A DNA stretch of 7,165 bases from Thiotrichaceae bacterium (GCA_027008665.1 JALVEA010000428.1:1-7165), one strand, 5' to 3'. Shown: positions 1-5,148, numbered from the stretch's first letter. The notes: generated by a model from the sequence alone, not told the origin. Made by a program: numbers and translations.

Positions 1-493
1 AACCGAAACAAAGTGCACTTTTATTCTTTGCCGAGACTACTAGTTTAGATCTTTCACCACTATCAGCAAGACCAGTATCTCCATAAAGTGTTTCTAGATT
101 TTTTGTTATACCATATTCCATTATGGGAGAAACAGCATCCAGTACTTCCTGATTGCTTCCACCTGATGATTTGATAGTCCAAGCAAGATTACGAACTTTA
201 TATAGAGTTTCTTTACCCATAAAATTACAGAGATCATTCATTTCAGGTAGTGAACAAATATCTGCCTTCGCAGCTACTACCATCTGCTCTGACTCTTCTT
301 TAGTCTTATTTGTTCTCTTAGCAACATCCATTACATATTCTTCAGTCATACCTTTAGGCATACCAATAGAAGCATCCAGACTATCAAAATATTTCTGCAT
401 ATCTTCCGTGGGGACTGTACCTGTATTTGCTGTAACTACATTGGTTAAACAAACTAGACTTAAACTCGTTAATATTTTTCCATAAATATTCAT
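1..493 (-). CDS. Exported protein of unknown function, N-terminal 164 residues (runs off left edge)
   Basis: The frame is open from an ATG at 493 to the window edge, so the 3' end is missing. GGAG lies 7 nt before the ATG, a good ribosome binding site. The start reads MNIYGKILTSLSLVCLTNVVTA-NTG: a lysine, a hydrophobic stretch (about 7-20) and a V-T-A cleavage site after residue 22, so a Sec signal peptide and an exported product are likely. Cys15 lies in the signal peptide but follows LSLV, which is not a proper lipobox, so a lipoprotein is unlikely. The mature part is hydrophilic and probably helical, with cysteines at 80, 89 and 162; C80 and C89 could form a disulphide. I do not recognise the family. 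An upstream promoter is proposed at 532-559. Export is fairly sure; function is unknown. Confidence 0.75.
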   Translation of the reverse strand, partial: MNIYGKILTSLSLVCLTNVVTANTGTVPTEDMQKYFDSLDASIGMPKGMTEEYVMDVAKRTNKTKEESEQMVVAAKADICSLPEMNDLCNFMGKETLYKVRNLAWTIKSSGGSNQEVLDAVSPIMEYGITKNLETLYGDTGLADSGERSKLVVSAKNKSALCFG

Positions 494-510
494 TATAAAA
501 CTCCATCTTA

Positions 511-534
511 TGATTTTATGATTTTATGATTTTT
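511..534. repeat. Three tandem 8-bp repeats (TGATTTTA) in the leader of the exported-protein gene
   Basis: TGATTTTA, TGATTTTA and TGATTTTT follow one another without a gap, 18-41 nt upstream of the ATG at 493 on the minus strand. They lie between the ribosome binding site (501-504) and the proposed -10 box, which they partly overlap. Slippage here would alter leader length, but variability is only inferred. Confidence 0.7.
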
Positions 535-559
535 ATAAAATACCTAATTACCTCATCAA
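532..559 (-). promoter_or_regulatory. Candidate sigma70 promoter of the exported-protein gene
   Basis: On the minus strand a -35 box TTGATG (554-559) and a -10 box TATAAA (532-537) are separated by 16 nt. The leader to the ATG at 493 would be roughly 30 nt. Matches to consensus are good (4 of 6 and 5 of 6), but AT-rich DNA gives such matches often. A second choice a little upstream is TTGGAT with TCTAAT, 17 nt apart. Confidence 0.35.
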
Positions 560-813
560 ATTAGATATTTAGACATCAACTTATCCAAATATAGAACTCT
601 TTCTATATGATTTATTAATAAAAGCAATCCAAAATATTATTGCGCAACTAGTACAGGTTCTTAAAAATTTGGACTTCTATAGAAAATTTAAGAAGTGAGT
701 ATCTATAGCAATTGATAAGTTATGAACAAGAATAAAAGAAGTTATTTGTTTATTCTGTGAACTATGTCACAAAAGTAGTTAATTTTTATTATCAAAAAAT
801 CAAAATCAGCGCG
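560..813. other. AT-rich intergenic stretch, no gene seen
   Basis: No frame here looks coding. The only visible structure is the 10-bp palindrome TTCTATAGAA at 675-684, inside a small inverted repeat ACTTCT/AGAAGT (673-678 and 691-696), and a second CTATAG a little downstream. There is no recognisable RNA gene, and no terminator with a G+C-rich stem and T run. Confidence 0.5.
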
Positions 814-886
814 GTAGGTCGGCTAAGATGCGCATTACACAAAGCTAAAATTCAACACTAATCTATCTTCGCATCGCCAGCCGACA
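814..886. repeat. REP-like imperfect palindrome (GTAGGTCGGCT ... AGCCGACA)
   Basis: GTCGGCT (818-824) pairs with AGCCGAC (879-885), and GATGCG (827-832) pairs with CGCATC (870-875). An asymmetric internal loop (AA against GCC) separates the two stem segments, and the top loop is 37 nt. The foot carries GTAG (815-818). A GTAG-type tetranucleotide beside a bulged GC-rich hairpin is the known hallmark of REP sequences mobilised by TnpA-REP (Y1) transposases. The stems are GC-rich against very AT-rich flanks. The loop is longer than in a typical REP, so this may be a divergent or disrupted copy. Only one copy is in the window. Confidence 0.5.
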
Positions 887-906
887 GCATATCGTCATTT
901 GTTCAA

Positions 907-950
907 GGGAAATAATAGGGAAATAATAGAGAAATAATAGAGAAATAATA
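907..950. repeat. Four perfect-length 11-bp tandem repeats (GRGAAATAATA)
   Basis: Two copies of GGGAAATAATA (907-917, 918-928) are followed by two of GAGAAATAATA (929-939, 940-950). The array ends exactly where the inverted-repeat element at 951 starts. The unit is not a multiple of three and no frame here looks coding, so this is a DNA-level repeat. It could be a minisatellite, protein-binding iterons, or an AT-rich target beside which the next element inserted. Confidence 0.8.
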
Positions 951-1022
951 GGACATCCACTAATTTATCTCAGCTATTTTTATTGGATGTCTTGTTTTGT
1001 TGTTTTGTCTTCGTTTCGTACC

Positions 1023-1148
1023 TCAACGCAGGCTACCTTGTTTGTAACCAGAAAAATTAAGTAATGATTCCCATAAATTAGCTGGAACTATTGTTCCATT
1101 AGGGTGCGCTAAATATTTAATTGCGCTATTTTGGGGTAAGATAAAAAA
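1023..1148 (-). pseudogene. Gene remnant, C-terminal 41 codons, no start codon
   Basis: Reading on the minus strand, the frame is open for 41 codons after an in-frame TAA (1149-1151) and ends with TGA at 1023-1025. It has no ATG, GTG or TTG in a sensible position. The translation includes IKYLAHPNGTIVPANLW and then ESLLNFSGYKQGSLR. This composition (Pro, Gly, Trp, His, mixed charge) looks like real protein rather than random AT-rich translation. The family is not recognised. It sits inside the inverted-repeat element, so it may be the tail of the element's own lost gene or of a gene the element captured. Confidence 0.35.
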
Positions 1149-1154
1149 TTATAA

Positions 1155-1189
1155 GACACCCATAATTATAGTGATTAATTATGGGTGTC
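1155..1189. repeat. Perfect 14-bp inverted repeat with 7-nt loop
   Basis: GACACCCATAATTA (1155-1168) is exactly complementary to 1176-1189, with loop TAGTGAT. No T run follows on the plus strand. On the minus strand a T-rich stretch follows (complement of 1143-1150), so a terminator role in that direction is possible. It also forms the right end of the MITE-like element. Confidence 0.75.
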
Positions 1190-1275
1190 CTAAATATGAT
1201 CCTTGTTAAATAATAGATGAATTTTAAAAGTTTTTATCATTTTAAAGAGTGTAAAAATCAGGCGGATTAAAAACT

Positions 1276-1345
1276 TAGCTTTCTTTCACAGCCTATGGCG
1301 CGGGTGGGAACGAGGCGAACAGGAGTGAAAGCTTTAGCTTTTCAG
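1276..1345. repeat. GC-rich palindromic island in AT-rich DNA
   Basis: CTTTCAC (1283-1289) pairs with GTGAAAG (1325-1331). Outside these arms lie further near-matching AGCTTT/AAAGCT blocks. The enclosed stretch 1290-1327 is about two-thirds G+C, with GGCGCGGGTGGGAACGAGG at its core, while the surroundings are strongly AT-rich. Such GC-rich islands with complementary edges are typical of interspersed palindromic elements. An open frame also crosses it, but has no start codon before 1354. No known RNA family is recognised. Confidence 0.35.
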
Positions 1346-1446
1346 TTATTAAGATGAAATTTAACCTGAATATCTATAGAATTAATTTTAGTCTGACAGA
1401 TAACTATTTTTAAGCAATTAGTGAATTAGCTATAGACTTTTTCTAA

Positions 1447-1575
1447 ATAAAGTCTACAGTATTACAAGGCGCATCTTTTACGGGTTGTGCTGTTGTTATA
1501 TTATTTAAAAATTCGCCCTACCAAGCTGTTTCCCCAGCAAAGCAGGACTTCATACCTCAATCAAAGAAGGATTGA
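1447..1575 (+). pseudogene. Possible 3' fragment of a lost gene (42 codons, no start)
   Basis: The frame opens after a TAA at 1444-1446 and ends with TGA at 1573-1575. It includes VLQGASFTGCAVVILFKNSP and ends AKQDFIPQSKKD. The short hydrophobic stretch and polar, charged tail look protein-like, and the stop is followed 2 nt later by an ATG with a good ribosome binding site, as at an operon junction. Against it, all three plus-strand frames are open for much of this stretch and the antisense strand is partly open too, so the choice of frame is uncertain. Confidence 0.2.
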
Positions 1576-1577
1576 AA

Positions 1578-1706
1578 ATGCAGTATCAAGTATACCTATC
1601 GAGTCAAAATCACGCACGTACTACTTACGCGCCTCCTCCATGCCGTCGAGAAAATTATATAAGTTGTTATTATTTAAAGACTTATCGCCTATTAGCTGTG
1701 CTATAA
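1578..1706 (+). CDS. Possible small protein of 42 residues, unrecognised
   Basis: ATG at 1578 is preceded by AAGGA (1567-1571) at a 6-nt spacing, the best Shine-Dalgarno match in the left half of the window. The product begins MQYQVYLSSQNHARTTYAPP and ends in a Tyr/Leu-rich tail (YYLKTYRLLAVL). It has two cysteines (22 and 30), no signal peptide and no clear membrane segment. A small inverted repeat TCAATC/GATTGA (1557-1562, 1570-1575) overlaps the ribosome binding site and could mask it. An overlapping frame (1487-1717) is longer but has no such start signal. It may be a real small gene, the truncated start of a lost gene, or chance. Confidence 0.22.
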   Translation: MQYQVYLSSQNHARTTYAPPPCRRENYISCYYLKTYRLLAVL

Positions 1707-1763
1707 AAATACACTAAAAAACATTATTTACAGATTATAAGTCGTTATTTTTGCTCTTTCTTT

Positions 1764-1792
1764 TTGCTTTGGCATTTGAAGGACTCTCTAAT
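1764..1792 (+). promoter_or_regulatory. Candidate promoter for the replication initiator gene
   Basis: TTGCTT (1764-1769) and TCTAAT (1787-1792, 5 of 6 to TATAAT) are 17 nt apart, about 95 nt before the preferred ATG at 1887. A second candidate nearer the gene is TTGAGG (1827-1832) with TCTGAT (1850-1855), also 17 nt apart. Its -35 box overlaps the small palindrome GAGG-C-CCTC (1829-1837), which could be an operator. Neither can be preferred from sequence alone. Confidence 0.28.
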
Positions 1793-1886
1793 TGCGTCTT
1801 ACATTTTAGTCTTCTCTTTTATTATCTTGAGGCCCTCTGAACGTGTGCGTCTGATTTTATTGAGAAAATCTATTCGAGATTTCCCC

Positions 1887-2927
1887 ATGAGCTTATTTAG
1901 AAATTTAACTGAAGCGGCTATTAATGCCAATTTGAATAAAAACGAGTCAAAAGTTTTCATTGTGTTGATGAATCAAACCCTTGGTTATGGTAAAGCATTT
2001 GATAATTTAACCAATAAACGTTTAGCGAAACTCACAGGCATTCGCCAAGATCGTTTGCCGATTGCGATAGCGGGTGTGATTGATAATGATTTATTTGAGG
2101 TCGAGCCTTCTCGTTATTATCAATTTCGTTATCAAATTGCTTCAAAATTTTTGGAAGAAACTCCTAAATTTTTTACGCCCCATCTTCCGAAAAACAGAGA
2201 AAATCCCCAAGAAAAAGAAAACGTTCCCGAAAATCGGGTTGATCCCCCGAAATTCGGTATACTACCTAATATAACCTTAACATCTTTTAACCTTACATCT
2301 CTTCAACCACAACAAACCGCAGAATCCGAGAATCTGCTAAAAAAAGCTTCTTTGCCAGAAATTAAGCAAAGTGATGTTGTTGTTGTTGATGATGATGTTG
2401 TTGCTGACGATGCTGATGCTAATGTTGCTGTTATTGATTTGCCCAAAACAATTAGCCAAGCACAACAAAGCTCTTGTTTGAAAGCCTTGCAGGGGCTTAC
2501 TTTTGATCAGAAACAGAGGGTGATTGATGCTTATAAAATCAAAGATAAAAGCGAAGTTATCTACAATCCTGTTGGTTTATTGGTCGTATTGGCTAGAGCG
2601 GAACGAAATGGAAGTTTAATCCTGCCTAAGAGTGCTAATACGATCTTTCATCCCTCGCATAAACCATTTGTGAGCGACAAAGAGGAAACGCAAAAGAAGG
2701 AGGACAATAAAAGCTTACCTGATCACTTTGGACGCTTAACATGGCTAAAAGAAGCGGCTCAACGAGAAGGCAAACCCTTCTTAGAATTTGCCAATTTTAT
2801 GCAGATGAATGCCTATGTTGAAGACCCAAAAATGCTACTTATTTGGCTAAAATACCATGCTAAAAAAGACAATCAAGCGCTTGAGGTTTTAGCAAAAAGC
2901 TTATCGTTAGACTGGGTTTTGAGATAA
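1887..2927 (+). CDS. Phage O-like replication initiation protein (winged-helix N-terminal domain)
   Basis: Residues about 6-75 match the phage replication protein O N-terminal pattern: NLNKNESKVFIVLMNQTLGYGK, then a winged helix-turn-helix (LTNKRLAKLTG, about 41-73). In lambda O this domain binds origin repeats and the C-terminal part recruits the DnaB helicase loader. Residues about 97-127 form a Pro/Lys/Glu/Asn-rich linker. Residues 163-184 are a Val/Asp tract, and 195-346 a second, mainly helical region I cannot assign. I chose ATG 1887 (346 residues): homology-like sequence begins there and GAG lies 8 nt upstream. An upstream TTG at 1764 would add 41 unlikely residues and has no ribosome binding site. 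Origin-like repeats lie inside the gene (2183-2260). No helicase loader, integrase or capsid gene accompanies it. It could be a phage or plasmid relic, or a domesticated chromosomal gene. Confidence 0.75.
   Translation: MSLFRNLTEAAINANLNKNESKVFIVLMNQTLGYGKAFDNLTNKRLAKLTGIRQDRLPIAIAGVIDNDLFEVEPSRYYQFRYQIASKFLEETPKFFTPHLPKNRENPQEKENVPENRVDPPKFGILPNITLTSFNLTSLQPQQTAESENLLKKASLPEIKQSDVVVVDDDVVADDADANVAVIDLPKTISQAQQSSCLKALQGLTFDQKQRVIDAYKIKDKSEVIYNPVGLLVVLARAERNGSLILPKSANTIFHPSHKPFVSDKEETQKKEDNKSLPDHFGRLTWLKEAAQREGKPFLEFANFMQMNAYVEDPKMLLIWLKYHAKKDNQALEVLAKSLSLDWVLR
2183..2260. other. Putative replication origin: four iterons at 20-bp spacing inside the initiator gene
   Basis: CCGAAA or a variant occurs at 2187, 2207 (CCAAGA), 2227 and 2247, each preceded by three pyrimidines, giving an exact 20-bp period. 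The last two copies are palindromes: CCCGA-AAA-TCGGG (2226-2238) and CCGAA-A-TTCGG (2247-2257). A strongly AT-rich stretch follows (2258-2290). Because 20 is not a multiple of three, the reading frame differs at each copy, so the period cannot come from a protein repeat. Lambda's origin has the same plan: four palindromic iterons with an A-rich centre and an AT-rich flank inside gene O. Function is inferred by analogy. Confidence 0.5.
2373..2438 (+). repeat. Trinucleotide-rich tract (GTT/GAT/GCT) encoding a Val/Asp/Ala stretch
   Basis: Codons here are almost only GTT, GAT, GAC and GCT, including four GTT and three GAT in a row. They encode DVVVVDDDVVADDADANVAV (residues 163-182 of the initiator). 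This acidic low-complexity tract separates the N-terminal and C-terminal parts. Triplet slippage would change length without breaking the frame. Confidence 0.7.
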
Positions 2928-2954
2928 TCTTAGGCGTTCAATTTAGATTAATAT

Positions 2955-2984
2955 TTAAGCTATTAGCGGTATTAGGGTTATAAA
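2955..2984 (+). promoter_or_regulatory. Candidate promoter of the ftsB-ispD-ispF operon
   Basis: TATAAA (2979-2984) lies 18 nt after a weak -35 box TTAAGC (2955-2960), in the 108-nt gap between the initiator gene and ftsB. TATACT (2990-2995) is an alternative -10 with no good -35. No clear terminator for the upstream gene is visible in this gap, so readthrough into ftsB is possible. Confidence 0.3.
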
Positions 2985-3035
2985 AGCTTTATACTTAAAT
3001 TTTATATTTCCAATTAGGGCTGGTTTGTAACTTCT

Positions 3036-3365
3036 ATGAAATTTTTGATTATCGTTCATATCATTGTTCTGTCATTGCTTTTAGTGAGTCTATGGATTGG
3101 TCATGGAAGTTATCCAGAGATTTGGAAATTAGAGCAGGATATTAAAAGACAAAAACAAATGAATCAGCTTCAAGAAGAAAAGAATCGTCTTATTCAGGCT
3201 GAACTTGAAGATGCTAGAGAGGGTTATGCCGCAATTGAAGAACGAGCGCGTAGTGACTTAGGTATGATAAAAAAGAAGGAAACATTTTTTGAAATTATTT
3301 TAAAACCTGATTCTAAAAAGAAAAAAGAGCCGATTGTTTCCGATGTTTTATCGGAGCCAAGATAA
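3036..3365 (+). CDS. ftsB: Cell division protein FtsB
   Basis: FtsB is a small bitopic membrane protein that joins FtsL and FtsQ in the divisome and helps activate FtsW-FtsI septal peptidoglycan synthesis. The 109 residues fit the family (E. coli 103). Residues 3-21 are one membrane helix ending SLWIG, as in E. coli SLWFG. Residues about 28-62 form a charged coiled coil (KLEQDIKRQKQMNQLQEEKN). Residues 66-85 carry the conserved AIEERARSDLGM then ETFF, matching the E. coli EERARNELSM...GETFY region. The C-terminus is a lysine-rich tail. No close Shine-Dalgarno is seen; AGGG is about 17 nt away. It is the first gene of an operon with ispD, whose ATG overlaps its stop by one base. Confidence 0.93.
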   Translation: MKFLIIVHIIVLSLLLVSLWIGHGSYPEIWKLEQDIKRQKQMNQLQEEKNRLIQAELEDAREGYAAIEERARSDLGMIKKKETFFEIILKPDSKKKKEPIVSDVLSEPR

Positions 3366-4078
3366 TGAAATCTACTGATGGATTAATTTGGGTTGTTATC
3401 CCAGCGGCTGGCGTAGGGCGGCGAATGAAGGCTGATCGTCCCAAGCAATATTTGCCATTACTTGAAAAGACAGTGATTGAGCATACCCTTTGTTGTTTTT
3501 CTAATCATAAAGCAATCGCTGGAATTATTATTGCTCTGCATCCTAATGATCCTTATTGGGAGGAATTGAATATTAATTTATCAGTCCCCTATTTTGTGGC
3601 AAAAGGGGGTAAAGAGCGGAGTGATTCTGTTTTCAATGCATTGCAAATGATGTTGCATCAATTACAACTTGATGCGAATACTTGGGTGATGGTTCATGAT
3701 GCGGCACGTCCTTGTGTATTAAAAACAGATATTGATAAGCTGATTACAACCTGTCTTGATGGTAATACAGTGGGGGGTATTTTAGCTAAAAAAGCCAGTG
3801 ATACCATGAAGCGTGCTAAAGCTGATAATTCCATTTTATTAACGGAAGATCGTGAAAATTTATGGCATGCACTGACACCACAAATGTTTCGTTTAAAGCC
3901 GTTATCGGATGCCTTACAACAAGCATTAGTAAAAGATATTATTATTACCGATGAGGCATCAGCATTGGAAAGCAGTGGCGAATCTCCTTTGTTGATTGAA
4001 TCATCAGGAAGCAATATTAAAATTACCCATCCAGATGATTTAGCCTTAGCAGAATTTTTATTAAGAAATAAGAGATAA
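3365..4078 (+). CDS. ispD: 2-C-methyl-D-erythritol 4-phosphate cytidylyltransferase
   Basis: IspD couples MEP with CTP to give CDP-methylerythritol and pyrophosphate, the third step of the MEP isoprenoid pathway, in the cytoplasm. The nucleotide-binding signature PAAGVGRRMKADRPKQYLPL (13-32) places Arg20 and Lys27 at the same positions as the catalytic pair in E. coli. Further family blocks are GGKERSDSVFNAL (81-93), HDAARP (111-116), LWHALTPQMF, ITDEASALE, and NIKITHPDDLALAE near the end, with the conserved lysine at 219. At 237 residues it is of usual length. The start overlaps the ftsB stop (TAATG), implying translational coupling. It is followed 5 nt later by ispF, which acts two steps further on. 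Nothing suggests damage. Confidence 0.97.
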   Translation: MKSTDGLIWVVIPAAGVGRRMKADRPKQYLPLLEKTVIEHTLCCFSNHKAIAGIIIALHPNDPYWEELNINLSVPYFVAKGGKERSDSVFNALQMMLHQLQLDANTWVMVHDAARPCVLKTDIDKLITTCLDGNTVGGILAKKASDTMKRAKADNSILLTEDRENLWHALTPQMFRLKPLSDALQQALVKDIIITDEASALESSGESPLLIESSGSNIKITHPDDLALAEFLLRNKR

Positions 4079-4083
4079 ATTCA

Positions 4084-4569
4084 ATGTCAAATAATATTCG
4101 TATTGGCAATGGTTTTGATGTTCATGCGTTTACTACGGGTGATCATATCGTTCTAGGTGGTGTGAAAATAGCGCATTCTAAAGCATTTCAAGCACATTCT
4201 GATGGAGATGTATTATTACATGCGCTTTGTGATGCACTTCTAGGTGCATTGGCATTAGGTGATATTGGTAAGCATTTTCCTGATACCGCAAAGCAGTATG
4301 AAAATATAGATAGTCGAATTTTACTGCGTCAGGTCTATGCTTTGATTCTTAAGGAGGGTTATTGTTTACAGAATGTTGATTGTATTATTGTAGCGCAGTC
4401 GCCCAAAATGTCGCCGTATATTGATGCCATGCGCGATAATATTGCTGTTGATTTACAAGTTGGTTCTGATCAGGTCAGTGTAAAAGCGACGACAACAGAA
4501 CGATTAGGATTTGAGGGGCGAGAAGAGGGTATCTCAGCACAAGTGGTTTTAATTTTGGCGAGAATTTAA
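4084..4569 (+). CDS. ispF: 2-C-methyl-D-erythritol 2,4-cyclodiphosphate synthase
   Basis: IspF cyclises CDP-methylerythritol 2-phosphate to MEcPP with release of CMP, using a divalent metal at the interface of a homotrimer. The metal ligands are visible: Asp12 and His14 in GNGFDVHAF and His46 in HSDGDVLLHAL, equivalent to E. coli D8, H10 and H42. Other family blocks are LGDIGKHFPDT, NVDCIIVAQSPKM and the CDP-binding KATTTERLGFEGREEGI. Its 161 residues are normal for the family. AGAG near the end of ispD, about 10 nt before the ATG, can serve as ribosome binding site. It is the last gene of the operon. Its stop is only 2 nt from the stop of the opposing gene, leaving no room for a separate terminator. 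Confidence 0.97.
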   Translation: MSNNIRIGNGFDVHAFTTGDHIVLGGVKIAHSKAFQAHSDGDVLLHALCDALLGALALGDIGKHFPDTAKQYENIDSRILLRQVYALILKEGYCLQNVDCIIVAQSPKMSPYIDAMRDNIAVDLQVGSDQVSVKATTTERLGFEGREEGISAQVVLILARI

Positions 4570-4571
4570 GT

Positions 4572-5141
4572 TTAATGAGTTTGTAGTTTGGCTAATTCAT
4601 CCAAAATTGATTGAACAAGGCTAATACCAGATGCTTGCATTCCTTTGCAAAGGATATCAGGATCACGCTCACCATCCAGTAGTTTTTTCATGATACCTCC
4701 TAAGAGTCTCATATCACCACCTGCCATACTCATTTGTTCTGCCATTGTGGATAGCATCGTCAACGCTTGGGGATTACCTGAATTCGCTTGGATTAGCATA
4801 TGGGCAATACCAGGTGCTGCCATTGTAGAATCGCCAGATGAACCGTCTGGGTCGGGTAGAGTAGCTGGGTTTTGAATGCCACTCAAAATAGCTCCAATGA
4901 TAACAGAATCTTCTTCGTCCAGGCCCTGTTGTAAGTTTGCAGAACGATCTCCTGCGATAATCTTATTAATAACGCGGACTAAATCCGTCCAGCCATTATC
5001 AGCACTTACTTTTAATATATCATTGAGTTGTTGTTTATTGCTTGGGTTTTGAACAACCTGCACGACCAACACAATAAGGCTGGCGTGCATTTGAATAATC
5101 TGCTGTTGAGCAGATAGTTGTTGTTTAGAGGATAAATCCAT
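4572..5141 (-). CDS. Conserved hypothetical protein, 189 residues, downstream of fis
   Basis: I do not know a function. The protein has no signal peptide; the N-terminus is Gln-rich (SSKQQLSAQQQIIQ) followed by a hydrophobic helix (about 20-31), and the rest looks helical and soluble. Recognisable blocks are LDEEDSVIIGAILSGIQNP (74-92), a Pro/Asp/Gly/Ser linker (93-107), then AAPGIAHMLIQA, ALTMLSTMAEQMSMAGGDMR and LGGIMKKLLDGERDP. From memory, similar proteins of unknown function occur in other beta- and gammaproteobacteria, so it is probably a real conserved family. AGGA lies 5 nt before the ATG and overlaps the fis stop codon, so it is very likely cotranscribed and coupled with fis. It converges on ispF with a 2-nt gap. 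Confidence 0.85.
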   Translation of the reverse strand: MDLSSKQQLSAQQQIIQMHASLIVLVVQVVQNPSNKQQLNDILKVSADNGWTDLVRVINKIIAGDRSANLQQGLDEEDSVIIGAILSGIQNPATLPDPDGSSGDSTMAAPGIAHMLIQANSGNPQALTMLSTMAEQMSMAGGDMRLLGGIMKKLLDGERDPDILCKGMQASGISLVQSILDELAKLQTH

Positions 5142-5148
5142 CTGTGTC

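Larger units (their letters stand above)
951..1190. mobile_element. MITE-like 240-bp element with terminal inverted repeats and TA flanks
   Basis: The left end reads GGACATCCACTAATT (951-965). The right end, read on the other strand from 1190, is GGACACCCATAATTA. The two agree apart from one T/C change and one extra base, giving inverted ends of about 15 bp. TA lies immediately outside each end (949-950 and 1191-1192), the pattern left by IS630/Tc1-mariner type elements, though TA is common in such AT-rich DNA. Each end also folds on itself: GACATCCA (952-959) with TGGATGTC (984-991), and a perfect 14-bp stem at 1155-1189. The interior holds a 5'-truncated reading frame but no intact transposase. 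The element class is inferred. Confidence 0.45.

Noticed and set aside
153..485. Plus-strand reading frame of 110 codons
   Set aside because: It is antisense to the exported-protein gene, which has a signal peptide and a good ribosome binding site on the minus strand.
1..493. Lipoprotein signal at Cys15 of the exported protein
   Set aside because: The residues before the cysteine (SLV) lack the small residue needed at -1, and a normal signal peptidase site V-T-A lies after residue 22.
952..1015. Intrinsic terminator (8-bp stem followed by T-rich DNA)
   Set aside because: The loop is 24 nt, the stem is short and the tail is interrupted by G. The stem is better explained as the end of the inverted-repeat element.
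1478..1560. tRNA or small structured RNA suggested by CCAAGCTG...CAGC and nearby complementarity
   Set aside because: No cloverleaf, TTC loop or acceptor stem can be built on either strand.
1557..1577. CRISPR-like repeat fragment (TCAATC...GATTGAAA resembles the ends of some CRISPR repeats)
   Set aside because: There is only one copy, with no spaced second repeat and no cas gene. It is kept only as a small hairpin over a ribosome binding site.
1487..1717. Plus-strand reading frame of 76 codons
   Set aside because: No ribosome binding site, odd composition, and it overlaps a better supported start at 1578. Several frames are open here by chance.
1764..1886. Longer start (TTG at 1764) for the replication initiator
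   Set aside because: No ribosome binding site precedes it, the extra 41 residues do not look like the O-like family, and they fall in a likely promoter region. ATG 1887 fits the domain start.
3694..4014. Minus-strand frame inside ispD
   Set aside because: Antisense shadow of an unmistakable ispD. The same applies to the frames at 4645-4875, 5802-5990, 6215-6430 and 6842-7099 on the plus strand.
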